64,000 nt of DNA. Source: Rotaria sp. Silwood1 (taxonomy: Eukaryota; Rotifera; Eurotatoria; Philodinida; Philodinidae). A model generated the notes under the pieces. The model made no database searches. It saw only the letters and a program-made list of their open reading frames with translations, and was not told where the DNA came from. This document shows, piece after piece, positions 49,959 through 61,109 of this stretch. The number at the start of each line of letters is the position of its first letter. The first letter of the stretch is position 1. Made by a program: the position numbers and the translations under genes. Location: contig CAJNOP010000529.1 in NCBI GenBank assembly GCA_905250075.1, positions 4,741 through 68,740 of the forward strand, written 5' to 3'.

Positions 49959-52290
49959 TCAATATGTATAATACCTAAGATGTATTACAGTTGCATAATC
50001 AGGTGTTTTTCGTGTTTTAGCTTCAAATGATTCAATATCAACTTTTTTTGTACATGTATAAATAGCTAAAACTTTAAATATTTTTGATACTGTTGCTGAT
50101 GATGCTGATAAATTTTTATTTCTTGTTACTTTTGTTAAATTTAATACACGCATTTTTCTATCACGTACTTCTATGTGCTAAACGGTTTTTTCTCTGCATG
50201 TGTTTGATTTCTAACATCATCAATTTTTTTTTGCAACTTGAACATTTTCAATTAATGAATGTAAATGATCTGCAACTAAAACATCAACTTTACCAGCTAT
50301 TGATAACTGTTCAATTTTATATAAAATTACTATTAAAATTTGTGCGATTTTCATCTGAATATTGTCATTTCTATAAGATAAACCAGTTAATCAACGTAAA
50401 ATATATGATAAACATGGTTTATTTTTAAATTCGTGCCAACTATCTGGATCTTCCATACCTAAATATGTTTTTACTGGTGGAGAATTTATTTCAATATAAT
50501 CTATACATTGATCAATAATACCATTTGAGTCATTAACAAGATCACAAAATTGACTATCATTATCACTTGATGTTAATGATGATGATGTTTGCTCAAGATC
50601 TAATCGATCAAATTCTACATAAGATTTAAAATAATCAAGTCATGTTGATATTTTTTTTAATTTTTAAATGATAAATATGGTAGAAGAATCTTGACCACAG
50701 TAGTACAGAAGTGATCAGACCCTTCCCGATAGAGTCATCTCTACCTCAATAAGCTGTAGTATATTAATACTATTGACTAATTCTTCACATGAAGCTAAAA
50801 AATCATTCTATTTATCTTGTGATAATGTTGTACTAGCTTCATGAAATAATTGATCCATAATAAAAATAAGTTTTTCTGTTAATGATAAAAGTTTTTGATC
50901 ACGTCTTTGTTCTTCAATTTAAGTTTCTAATAATAAATTAAGTTTATTTAACATTGATTATATCGAACGTAATTTTAGATTAAATTAAACGTTGTTGATT
51001 AACTTTAAGTTTAAACGCAAATTCAAATAATATTAATAAAATTTGCAATAATGCTTTTCCAGATGACATATCATGGATGGAATCTAAATGTTTAAGTATG
51101 GTTTCGAAACTTGAATGTTCACTAAGAACATTTGCTAAACGATAAATATCTTCGGGATCATCTTCATCAACATTTTTCTTTGTATCAAATGTTTCAATAT
51201 ATCTTCAGTTGGATCACCTAATAAACTACACATACGATAAATAATATGCATTGGTTCATGTTCATTCTGTGGAGGATTAACAACTGGTCGACCACCTGTT
51301 GCTAAATCACCAGTTGGAAGTGTTGCTTGATGAGATTTTATATATCGTAACCAAACTTTTTTGTAAATATCACGAACAGGTAAACCCAAATTGATTATTT
51401 TATTTACTACAAGTTATTCCATACTATTGTCACCTTCAATTAATGCAATTAACTCACAATCAGTACAAATTTTATTTTTGATATAACGCATTTATGGACT
51501 CATATTCGGGAGCTGCTGAACTGTATGGATTATCCATTATACGTCGTAGAAACAAAAAAAGAAAAATGATTCGTATGAAAATTGTTCATTTTACAACTTC
51601 ATTCTTGTTTTTGAACGTGAAACATTTTAGGTGTGATGCTTAGAGATGTATGAGACCAATGTTTTTTAATTGTCGTGTAGAGAAAACTATTCTATAACTT
51701 ATCTGCATCAAATCTAAAACCATTCTTAAATATTTGCTTTCGAATTTATTCAATCGACGAATGCTTTGTCTGTTGGAAGTCTTTTAGAGTTGGTACAAGA
51801 ACAGATTTCTGGAGTGGGTTTATTCCTGAACAGCACCGTGAAGTAAGCAATTCATGACAATTACTGACCAAATATATATAATGAAACTTTAAAGAAGATT
51901 TTATCAATACAAATCTCAGTTTAAAAATTTTTTGAAAATCTGATATATGTTTATAAAAAATAGAGCCTATTATCTTTCAAAAGTCTTCAAACAAACTGTA
52001 TAACAAATCTTCTTGATTTGGACGTTTTTCCACCAGAATGAAAAATTCTTTATTTTCTTGGATAGTTTCTTCTGGATAAATTAAATTACATAAACGTTCA
52101 AATAGAAATAAAGATGTTTGCATATCATCAAATTGGAATTTTTCAATTGTATCAATACAAATAACCATAAATTGTTTTGTTTCTTGTATATGTGGTAGGA
52201 AATCATGAACAAAAAAGTTTCCCACAATCGTTGTACAGCTAAAAAAGCACCAGAATTACTAGAAATGTGAGAAACACAGTCCAGTTCAGC
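49959..52290 (-). pseudogene. UBR4: UBR4-type E3 ubiquitin ligase, decayed partial copy
   Basis: Minus-strand pieces follow the order of the C-terminal part of UBR4 (p600/pushover), a giant N-recognin ubiquitin ligase. They are: FVHDFLPHIQETKQFMVICI and SLFLFERLCNLIYPEET (52225-51977); NPYSSAAPEYES and NKICTDCELIALIEGDNSME (about 51545-51420); [40 protein letters not shown] (51389-51135); [20 protein letters not shown] and FAFKLKVNQQRLI (to about 50980); then EDPDSWHEFKNKPCLSYILR (about 50400); and NLTKVTRNKNLSASSATVSK (50153-49959). The human protein has the same blocks (FERLCNIIYPEE, NPYSS, NKICQDCDLVALLE, AEVYKKVW, VYRMRGLLGDATEEF). Several stops and frameshifts and an unrelated stretch at 51550-51975 show that it is dead. 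The full gene would be many times longer. Confidence 0.8.
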
Positions 52291-52796
52291 GACAGACTCA
52301 ATATGATAAATTCAACAGTTTCACTGTTTTCTACGTGCTGATAGCAAAATAGATAATGTGAAAAATTTGATGCAAAGTTACTCAAAAGTGTTCACTATTG
52401 AAGACTGAGAACGTTTTTACTTCTGCCAATACTATGGACGAATGCTTATGCTGTTGATAGGTCACTGAGCACTGTGTGTAGATGAAAAATCTACCCAAAG
52501 GTGCTGAATTGTCACCCGTTGCAGCGAAAAGAAATATTATGTAAATGTAGAGTTTTGAAGATCAATTTTGATATCATTCTTGTTATGGCCTGACCTCTTC
52601 AGGTTGGTTATGCCCTCTTTTTCTTCCTTCTGCTATTAGTTTTTTTCCTTGCTTATTATTAGAGTCCTTGTTTTTTTCTTGCTGATTGATCCTTGCTTTG
52701 CTAAAAGAACAAAAACATGAAAACTCTGCCATTCAGACAAGAATTTCAAACAACAACTGAGCTATCTAACAATTGGTGAATTGAGATTGTTATACA
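52290..52796. other. Upstream region of the acyltransferase-like gene
   Basis: Presumably holds the promoter and 5' untranslated region; no clear element can be named. Confidence 0.35.
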
Positions 52797-54263
52797 ATGC
52801 CATCTTCCAATATTCCGTTATATCGCGTACAAGGTACTCATTACGAATGTGCTCGAGATATTGGTGTGAAATGTCGCGAACGAATTCAGAAGCGTATCAC
52901 TAATGATCAAATTTATCTCGAGTCTTTATTCAATTTTGTTCAAACAGACGAAGGTCACAAATTACATCAAGGTTTTATTGATGCTATTCGTACGATGTTT
53001 CCCTGGTATTGGGATGAAATTCGTGGTCTTGCCGATGGTTCCGAAATTCCATTAGAATTATTACTTGTGTTAAACTTTGTCAATGAGACACGAACTGCAC
53101 TTCGTCTTTTACAAGAAAAAACAGTTGATCATGCACAACAAGAAACAGGTATGAGTGGAACAAAGGGATGTAGCACTGTACTTATTAATCGTAAAGATAC
53201 CAATACATTTGCATTATTACATAATGAAGATAATACAGCAGGATTGTACGACACGGCCTATCTAGTCGAGGCTGATATTAAATCAAGCGCATACAATGGT
53301 GGTACTAGACATAGTCCTAATGAACGATTCGTTGCCTACTGCTATGCTGGTGTCATTCCTGGTACGATGTTACTTTATTCAAAGAAATCCTTCATCTAGC
53401 TATGCAAGTTTCTCGAGAATTACGAATCGAATAGATGAATGATTTCTAAAAAGTTTTACATTGGATGTTAATATCGCATTTAATATCTTCATTGTTTAGG
53501 TAACGCGTTCGGTACAAATATGTATGGTTTTGTTGTTGCCTTGAATGCACTTCATCCGAATTATATCGGAGAAAATCGAATTCCAAGACAAATTCTCAAT
53601 CGAGCACTTCTCTCTGTTGTCGATGAGAATGAATTAGATAAGCTTCTTCACGAAACACCTATTGCTTATGGTTTTTGTATTAATGGGGGATTTTTTCGTG
53701 CTGACAATAATCAACAATGTTATTTGCTTAACTATGAATTGGGACCGAATTTGAACAGTGATGATAAGATGATAAACAAGAATTTTATCAGTAAATGTCT
53801 TGTTCTAAACAATGAACAATATGAACAATATAAAAAAAAGAATGGTAGGATGGATATTTTACTAATATTTTTATAATGAAATCTCCATTTTTTAGATGAT
53901 GATTGTATTGCCTTAAATTATCTTCTTCATTACAATCATTATGAACGACTTCAAGGATCGATTGTTGAAAGAGCAGCACTTTTATCAAGTCGAAATCGTG
54001 CTCGACGTGGACTCGAATTTGGAGAGATACGCACAGAGAAAGACGCTTTAACTTTATTAGGTGATCAAGCCGATGAAAAGTTTCCAATTTTTATCATTCC
54101 TGAAACGAATGAAAACAATGCGGCAACACTTTGTACGGTTCATTTTAATTTTCATACATATCAATTGATCATCTATCGGAATAATCCGAAAGACAATAGT
54201 GAGCCACATTTAGTGTATAATCTTGCTAATTTATGGAAGCAAAACGACAAGACTGAGAAATAA
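52797..54263 (+). CDS. Penicillin acyltransferase/Tan-like N-terminal nucleophile hydrolase
   Basis: Three exons, 52797-53361, 53500-53844 and 53896-54263, joined by GT-AG introns of 138 and 51 bp, give 425 residues with all phases consistent. The protein belongs to the acyl-CoA:6-aminopenicillanic-acid acyltransferase family (peptidase C45; Ntn hydrolase fold), whose animal members include Drosophila Tan. Visible: YRVQGTHYECARDIGVKCRE at the N-terminus, AIRTMFPWYWDEIRGLADGS, GTKGCSTVLINRKDTNTFAL with the likely nucleophile Cys (residue 124) that would start the beta subunit after self-cleavage, LLHNEDN, and GNAFGTNMYGFVVALNAL across intron 1. Family members hydrolyse or transfer acyl groups on small amides; the substrate here is unknown. 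It appears intact. AATAAA lies about 120 bp after the stop. Reading through intron 1 would meet a stop soon, so splicing is required. Confidence 0.9.
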
Positions 54264-55387
54264 AAAAAACACTACAGGCTTTTTTAGAAATTTGTTATTT
54301 TTAACTTGTGATTAATTTTTGATTATGGTGATTTATTTTAGAATTTTCTTTATGAAGCTGTAAGCAATCGGATCTCATTTCAAATAAATAACACAGCAAT
54401 AGAGAGCCTAGATTAACTTCGTCAATTGAGACATCGAAAATACCAAGATACAAATCATGTACCACTTCTTAACCTCTGAAAAGGAAACCTTTTATTTTCT
54501 TAATTTTAATGTATCACTTGAAAAAAGAAAGACAATTTTTAGCAACAGATCCACCTTAGAAATTATCGTATGAAATTATTTTGGATTTGTTTTGATATTC
54601 GAATAAAAGTGAATCAGTGATGATTTTTACCTTCACTTTATTTAGTTCGTTGATAGTAGTCAAACATATTCCAAAAAACGCCTCGCTAATGCCATCACGA
54701 AAGAATTTACATCGTCGAAAATCCCTTTCGTCATACGTAATCGACTCAGGATAGTTTCATATTGGATTCAACAGCTATTCGGACTAATTTGAACGAAATT
54801 AGTCAAATTTGTAAATGTGACTGACGAGAAACTTAATTAGGACAAACGAGAGATTCGTCCGCAACTACAAAAATCATCAGTTAAAAGTGGACAAAACAGA
54901 AAGGAGAATTCACTTGAAAAAAATTAGATTTTGGATACATTTTTCTATTTATCGTAAAAGATAAGTTTTTGTGCCTCGTATGCATAGCATTGATCTTCTC
55001 GCGTTATGTGAAGAAATATATGAACTATTTCTTGGACATTGTTCTTAATTTGCGACAAGGAAGAAGTATAATAACGGAACTTTATCATAGTCGAAATTTG
55101 TCCTAAGATCGTTACTGTTGGTTTAGTGATGGTTAAAACGCATTGAATGAGTTATATAACAGTACATGGAACGATTCCATGTAAGAAAAAAAGGCATATT
55201 TTTTCATTCAAATGCTCTGAATGAAATTCATGTGCAAATTTTACTAAGTCGATCATTGATAAATCATTTGACTAGTAGAGTAAAACAGGGAAAAGACCAG
55301 GTCGTATCCGAATAGGTTTTATGTACTATAAATCTCAATTTAAATTTCTTTTCGATACATGTAAAATACCTATCACAGCTGCGAACA

Positions 55388-55436
55388 GGCCACTGTTTTT
55401 TCAGCCAGACCTGGCCTGTCGCCTGGCCTGCTGGTG
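55388..55436. repeat. GGCC palindromic repeat, copy 3
   Basis: AGGCCACTGTTTTTTCAGCC followed by AGACCTGGCCTGTCGCCTGG. Reverse-complemented it matches copies 1 and 2 (GGCCAGGTCTGGCTGAAAAA). Confidence 0.55.
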
Positions 55437-56305
55437 TTTTTGATTTGTCAAATCCATTACTTTTACAACTTTGTATTAATCTGTGATATCAGTTTCAATT
55501 ATCTATTGAATTTGTTTTCGTGAAAATAATAAAATACAGATCAACGGTTCTTCGAAAATGGCAATCGAGAATGAAACCATCACTGGCTTTTAAACATCGT
55601 TGAAACTGAAAAAGTGATATAACCTGTGAAAAGATATCGAAACTTTTTTAATCCGTCAAGTAGATCCTTTAATCCTAAAATTTGTATCTAGATATCTTTC
55701 TTTTATTCTTTCAATCTGGATATTAGTACATATACAAACGATTGTTTTTTTTAAGTGCTAAATTCTATGAAGCCTTCAATCTCAAATATTTAACAGTGAG
55801 AATTCCTCAAAATATATCGAAAGCTTTATATTTTTCTTGTGTTTTATTATAATTGATGTTGCACGTGATGATTTGAGAAACGAACTGGAACTGCCTTTCT
55901 CTGATTTTCCCTAACAGAAACTGAAAATGTGATTTTCACTTGGAGTACATTTTGGAACCAAAGAGCTCCTCAACTGAGGAATAAGCTTTTTTCAGAACAG
56001 CTAACTATGGTAGTGAGAAGCTTATGCATATTTTTCACAGAATCAGAACTCGAATGAATACCAGCTGCTAAACGTCGATAGTAAATGTTTTGAATAAGAA
56101 AACATCAAAGAGTCTTGATGTGAAAGGAATAAACGATAAAAAAAATAAAAAGAATCGAAGAAGAAAAGCTATGGAATGTATAAAGACGTTGGTTCGTAGA
56201 AATACTGAAGAACAAATGTCGAAAATCAGCATTATTCATGTGTGATGTTAATTTTTGTCTAAGTTGACTAGTTGAGAAATTTAGCATTATGTCACACTCA
56301 GGTCA

Positions 56306-56350
56306 CCACCATTGGCCTGATCTGACTTGCGGGCTAGGCTAGCAGCTCTG
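56306..56350. repeat. GGCC palindromic repeat, copy 4 (diverged)
   Basis: ACCACCATTGGCCTGATCTG followed by ACTTGCGGGCTAGGCTAGCA; a diverged member of the same short family. Confidence 0.35.
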
Positions 56351-56910
56351 TTACCTATTTATTGATTACTCCGTGAAGAGCTTGGATTTTTGTAGTTACT
56401 TGTCCTCTACGAATACTTAACTAAGTCTTGGTAGTAGTAGAAATTGTTTATACGATGTCAATTTTTGTATTCTTAGATGGTTTTTCTATTGTTTTATAGT
56501 TACATCGGTTGAGTGTCGACCCCATTTATACAGAATAATCTTTTCGAATAATTTCAAAAAGCACGATCATCAACAGATACGAATGGATATAATCTTGTAA
56601 ACAGGTCAATATCTGTTGCAGACTATATAGATTTGACAAATCATGCCCATTAAGCTTCTATATTTTATTAACTAATACAGTAATAAAAAAAATAATTTTC
56701 TCATGACTTCTTTTACTATCTTATTGTCAACTATAGCTGAAAGAAACTTTACCTTTTTTCATAGTTTTTATATTCATTGAGTCATTTACACTGATAATAT
56801 TGATTCGCGTAATATTCGGAGTGTATTTTTATCTGCAGTAAAATTTCAATAACTATCGAATGAATTTTGCAAGAGATATGAGTTTTTAGAATTTTGAGCT
56901 ATTCACCAGT

Positions 56911-57070
56911 CTAAGGTTGAGTATGGATGTAAGTGTGGATGTGGATCTAAATGTAGAGAACAGTTTCAACCATACCTACACCCACGCTCACCCATACCCA
57001 CATCCAACATCTCACACTCATAGCCACATACCCCTATCCACACCCACTCACACTCACATCCACACTCATG
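56911..57070. repeat. GT/CA hairpin element, copy 9
   Basis: The left arm GAGTATGGATGTAAGTGTGG is followed by a loop near 56960 and a long right arm (ACCCACGCTCACCCATACCC, then CCACACCCACTCACACTCAC), ending at CACACTCATGG. The C/A-rich side is much longer than the G/T-rich side. Confidence 0.75.
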
Positions 57071-57570
57071 GATGGGCAAGTCAAATCTTTTGTCGAGTCG
57101 AGTCATCAGAGTCACTGAGTCGAGTGGAGCCAAAGTTTTTTGGGTTATTGTTTGTATCTGTTTATTTTTACTACAAACATTTCCGAAAAATTTTTTTTTC
57201 ATTACATCCAGTTCCAAGTTCTTTGGAACAAAAACTGAAATAAGAAAAGCCACGTGCAAAATAAAAATATAAAACTATAGATTAATCAGAAAAGTAATAA
57301 TAATAAGGTCAACTGCACAATAAAACAATATCATTTTTTTAATAAACATATTCAATAGTACCTTTCATAGGGATGAGACTTTACCTGTAACAGAACATTG
57401 ATAACGTAGTTTAAGTTAAAGTAAAGCACTTTAAACTTTAAAATCAAATATAGAGTAAGAATTCTTGAAGCTTTCACTTAAAACAAATTATGGTTAGAAT
57501 AAAATTTTTCACAAAAAGAGTTGTTGGAAAAAAGGATTTCTTTCACTAAAAAAATTATTTTTTTTTATTA

Positions 57571-57636
57571 AAAGGGGTATGTGGGTGTTATTTTGTTCCT
57601 CAACGACATAACTACACCCACCCACACCCACACCTT
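57571..57636. repeat. GT/CA hairpin element, copy 10 (compact)
   Basis: AAAGGGGTATGTGGGTGTTA, about 25 bp of loop, then CTACACCCACCCACACCCAC and ACCTT. A compact copy with matching AAGG/CCTT ends. Confidence 0.75.
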
Positions 57637-57789
57637 CCAAATCTCGAACTTTGGACCACTCCAGTGAAATTTAGGATTCAATCGCCAGGAAAATATCTAA
57701 GTTGGTTCATGTCTAAAAGTCACAGATCCACAAAAAAGTTATTTTATCCTGTTCTACTTTCATGCTTATATTTCTCGTAAACGTTTTAG

Positions 57790-58040
57790 AATGTCTTAGT
57801 ACCTTTAGTCCTTTTAATTCCTTTAGTCGTCTTAGTGTCTTTAGTGTGTGAATGTGGATACAATGCAGGTAAGAGTGAGAATGGGTGGGTGTCGGTATTT
57901 GGGTCTCGGTTTTATTTGGACCTTCCTCTACCTTAAGATACATTCATAACTACTTCCAAATACTGCATACATCGACATCCTAAAGATACTAAAGTTAGTA
58001 AAGGGACTAAAGATAGTAAACGAAGTAAAGAGACTAAAAA
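57790..58040. repeat. Inverted CTTTAGT/ACTAAAG tracts around a G-rich arm
   Basis: The left tract (57796-57850) is built of TTTAGT-type units (ACCTTTAGTCCTTTTAATTC, CTTTAGTCGTCTTAGTGTCT). The right tract (57980-58040) is built of the complement (CTAAAGATACTAAAGTTAGT, AAAGGGACTAAAGATAGTAA). Between them lies a GT/CA-family arm (AGAGTGAGAATGGGTGGGTG near 57872-57895). The whole can fold back on itself. Confidence 0.65.
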
Positions 58041-58055
58041 GCATAGTCGATAATT

Positions 58056-58185
58056 AGCCTACATCTAAATATTATTGAGAATATTTGGTCTTTTATTGAT
58101 TATAAACGACAGGTACGAAAACTTTTCGAATCGATGCCAAGACGATTTCAACAAGTAATCAGTCGCAGAGTGTTTGTTTGTTGTT
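58056..58185 (+). pseudogene. Tc1-family transposase, C-terminal fragment with internal deletion
   Basis: Reads LHLNIIENIWSFIDYKRQVR, corresponding to the Tc1 SPDLNPIENLW block with the last catalytic acid. It then jumps straight to LFESMPRRFQQVISRRV, corresponding to the SMPRRCQAVIKARG end motif. About 40 residues usually separate these, so an internal deletion is implied. A dead DNA transposon fragment directly downstream of the inverted ACTAAAG tracts. Confidence 0.7.
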
Positions 58186-58189
58186 TAGA

Positions 58190-58535
58190 AGCCTACATTT
58201 CTCTTATATATAGAAACATTTAGAATGTATAAGAAAAAAAGAGTAGAATAAAGAAAATCAAATGATGTCTATAATTTTGCCACAGCACTTTTCTCTTTCT
58301 GTCGATCTTTGCACGTGTGTAGAACATGAAAAAAAAAGATAAATGCTACAGATCAGTGTTCTACATACATTCGTCTTACTAACACTGATATAGATTAAAA
58401 TATAAGATTCCTTTCCAAAATACAATCTTTATTTATTTGTAAATTATATAGAGAGTCTATTATTTCGCTACAACCTACAGATACACTTGAAATAAAACTA
58501 TTCGAAAAATCTTATCCACTACTGCATATTTGAAA
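58190..58535. other. Spacer and 3' flank of the SDR gene
   Basis: Nothing recognised apart from the SDR 3' flank (minus strand). Confidence 0.4.
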
Positions 58536-59429
58536 TTAAGAAAATTCAATTCCACCATCAATGATAATACTCTGTCCAGTCATATAGTCAGAATCTTTGC
58601 TTGCAAGGTACGATACAAAGTTTGCTACATCTTCTGGCTCACTAGTACGACCAAGTGCTATGAGCCTGTTTGAGTAATCTTTGATCACCTCTCCTTTTTG
58701 CTTGCCTTCGATTTTCGCCGCTTCTTCGTCAATCATATCCCACATCGCAGTTCGGACAATCCCTGTTTTAATTGCACAATGATACTTATTTATTTTAAAG
58801 AAAATAGTATGAAACATACCTGGACAATAAGCATTAACCGTGATCTTGTGTTTCGCCCATTCCATGGCAGCAGCTTGTGTAAGACCACGTACACCCCATT
58901 TGCTAGCAGAATAAGGGCTCAGCATCGGAAATGGCTTGTATCCAACGATGCTGCAAGCTCCAATAATTTTGCCTCCCTTACCTCGATCGATCATAACTTT
59001 GGCAGCTTCTTTGTAGCAAAGAAACACACCACGCATGTTGGTAGCAAACATACTGTCCCATTCTTCTGCAGTGACATCAATAAGCGGTTTCACCTGAGCG
59101 ATTCCTGCATTGGCAACCATTACCTGTATTATTATATCAAAGTAAGTGAAAGAACTAAAGCAAAAAAAAAGGAGGCTTACGTCTAAACTACCCAATTCTT
59201 TTACGACATTCTGCACCATAGCTTTGACTTCTTTATCGATAGAAACATTAGCGATGATAGCGGCAGATTTTCGACCCATTGTTTCAATTTCTTGTCGAAC
59301 GCTGTTGAGCTCTAATGAGCTTGCTGCAGTATCATTGATAGCCACATTGAGGCCATCTCTAGCAAGGCGAAGAGCAATTGCACGTCCTATTCCTCGTGCA
59401 GCACCAGTGACTAGAGCGTTGGGAGACAT
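58536..59429 (-). CDS. Short-chain dehydrogenase, acetoin/diacetyl reductase-like
   Basis: Three exons on the minus strand: 59429-59181, 59123-58820 and 58762-58536, giving 259 residues, a standard SDR length. Motifs: cofactor-binding TGAARGIGRAIALRLARDG, NAG in VMVANAGIAQVKPLID, catalytic Ser in IIGACSIVGY, Tyr and Lys in SPYSASKWGVRGLTQAAAME, and the C-terminal YMTGQSIIIDGGIEFS. The sequence NAYCPGIVRTAMWDMIDEEA and LGRTSEPEDVANFVSYLASK strongly recall bacterial and fungal acetoin reductase/2,3-butanediol dehydrogenase (BudC type), which interconverts diacetyl, acetoin and butanediol with NAD(H). Both introns are GT-AG, exactly 57 nt, a multiple of three, and free of in-frame stops, so unspliced RNA would still be open with 19 extra residues at each site. 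Possible horizontal acquisition is an inference. The gene appears intact. Confidence 0.93.
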   Translation of the reverse strand: MSPNALVTGAARGIGRAIALRLARDGLNVAINDTAASSLELNSVRQEIETMGRKSAAIIANVSIDKEVKAMVQNVVKELGSLDVSLLFFCFSSFTYFDIIIQVMVANAGIAQVKPLIDVTAEEWDSMFATNMRGVFLCYKEAAKVMIDRGKGGKIIGACSIVGYKPFPMLSPYSASKWGVRGLTQAAAMEWAKHKITVNAYCPGMFHTIFFKINKYHCAIKTGIVRTAMWDMIDEEAAKIEGKQKGEVIKDYSNRLIALGRTSEPEDVANFVSYLASKDSDYMTGQSIIIDGGIEFS

Positions 59430-60429
59430 CTGAAATATAGATCAACATGTACTATGATAGATTGGTGGATGTGGGACGAATCATATTCTATCATGGAAAA
59501 GAATTTCTTGGAGCATGAAGTGAGATGAAAGCAGTATTCTCGTTACTCTAACTAGGAGAAGCGAAATTAATCTGATTGATTTTATGCTAACCTGTACGCA
59601 AACTAAATCTCATATTTCTATTTTCGATCTTCAGGCATGCATTGAGTGTCTCCTTGAAGAGTAAACACTTTCGTATGATAGACGGTAACTAACGTCCGTA
59701 GTGCCGGAAGTGCAAGAAAGTATGTAAAAGTCTACAATGAATAACTTAATTCAACTTCATTAGTCGACATTTCCAAAGATTAATGTGATCCACGAAAGGA
59801 ACATTATTTTTTAGATTTCCAATAAATTCTCGCACATTAAAATGTCTTCTTTTCAGAACTCTGACCACTAAGAGATGTGTTGATTTTACACAATACTCAT
59901 TATCGTTCCAAGTTAGCTGTAATTAGTCGCCATTGTTATTGAATGATATTATTCAACCAAAATTTCAAAGAAAAAAAGTGGGAATTCATAAAACAAGATT
60001 TATAGTATGCCTAGGATATCAGATCAGATAAACAGATGGTGATCGTGGCAGAGAGAAACATCAGAAGTTCTAATGACTTGATGTACACTTTCCAGTTTCT
60101 TCACTGGAGCACTTCTCACTCAGAGTAGAAGATAACTATAGTTCAATGATTACTTGTAACTAATACTCCTCTTGGATCATGAATGGGTAGATAGAGAGAA
60201 AACGTTTTTATTGTTTTAAGGAACTCTATGTACTACACTAAAGCATAAAACTTCGTTCTTTCATGCTTAATCATTCTCGACAGTATTGTTGCAAAATAAG
60301 AAGTAGAACTCGGAAACAAATTTGTTAGAAAACTCTGAAAAAGAAAGCAAACTTGGAAATAGAGAAATTCGGAAAATTCTGTACCCATTCTCAACAACTT
60401 ATTGAACAAAAGCACTAGGATGTACTGTC
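59430..60429. other. Upstream region of the SDR gene and spacer
   Basis: Likely contains the SDR promoter (minus strand); no motif can be named and nothing else is recognised. Confidence 0.4.
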
Positions 60430-60533
60430 GTGTGTGTGAGTTGGGTAAGTGTCAGGACGAGTGTATAGGTTGAGAGTCATGAGGGAGATCAATCGAATAC
60501 TGGTGTCTTCACTTACACTCTCCCAACAACCGA
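60430..60533. repeat. GT/CA hairpin element, copy 12 (diverged)
   Basis: GTGTGTGAGTTGGGTAAGTG and CGAGTGTATAGGTTGAGAGT, then after a loop CTTCACTTACACTCTCCCAA. A weaker member of the family. Confidence 0.45.
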
Positions 60534-60599
60534 AGGCCATCCGATTTATGGTTTCAGTCAGAAGCGATTACAGAATGTCCATACACTTCAGATCTATTT

Positions 60600-60850
60600 A
60601 GATTTACGTCCTTTCTATACATGCCTTTCTACACATTGAAATCTGTACTTTTCTTCTATACGTTCCTTTCTACGCGTCTTCTTCTGTACGTCCTTTTCTG
60701 TACGTTCTTCTTTTTAGTTCCTTTTTTATATGTCCTTTTCTGTACGTTCTTTTCCATGCGTTCTTTTTTCCACGTCCTTTTTCAGATATCCTTTTCTGTA
60801 TGTTTCTTTTTGTATACGTCCTATTCTGTACGTCTCTTTTTATATATCCT
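60600..60850. repeat. Pyrimidine-rich minisatellite, unit about 16-18 bp
   Basis: Degenerate tandem units of the form TACGTCCTTTTCTG or TACGTTCTTTT, about 14 copies, with one strand almost pure pyrimidine apart from the ACG/ATG step. Open frames on both strands are by-products. Confidence 0.8.
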
Positions 60851-60889
60851 AGGAGTATTATGTTAGCATTATATTTTATTCTAACACCT

Positions 60890-61100
60890 GTACTCAATGT
60901 AGCTTGTAGAAAGCTAACGGATATGCTATCTGTAACATTTTAGATACTGCAGCTACCACCCACAACGCTATGATAGCACCTGAGATACTACAGATAGTAG
61001 CTGGGATGTTTTAGCAATACTACAAATTGCCATCTTAGATTTCGTAGACAGTATTTGAGATGTTTCAGACACCACCTCCAATGCTACATGTAGCAGGCGT
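60890..61100. repeat. Degenerate repeats with TAGCA-TGAGATGTT units
   Basis: Units such as TAGCACCTGAGATACTACAG, GTAGCTGGGATGTTTTAGCA, CAGTATTTGAGATGTTTCAG and GGTAGCACTTGAAATGTACT recur at about 25-45 bp. It directly follows the pyrimidine-rich minisatellite. Confidence 0.55.
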
Positions 61101-61109
61101 AGGTAGCAC

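Larger units (their letters stand above)
54264..56910. other. Intergenic stretch with two GGCC palindromes
   Basis: No gene is recognised. GGCC-type palindromic repeats lie at 55388-55436 and 56306-56350. Some stretches between 54650 and 55270 look faintly coding-like on the plus strand (LRQGRSIITELYHSRNL near 55050), but not enough to call. Confidence 0.4.

Noticed and set aside
58698-59433. Plus-strand frames of 162 and 95 codons
   Set aside because: They are antisense shadows of the SDR gene.
60621-60897. Frames of 81 and 75 codons
   Set aside because: They come from the pyrimidine-rich minisatellite and its complement.
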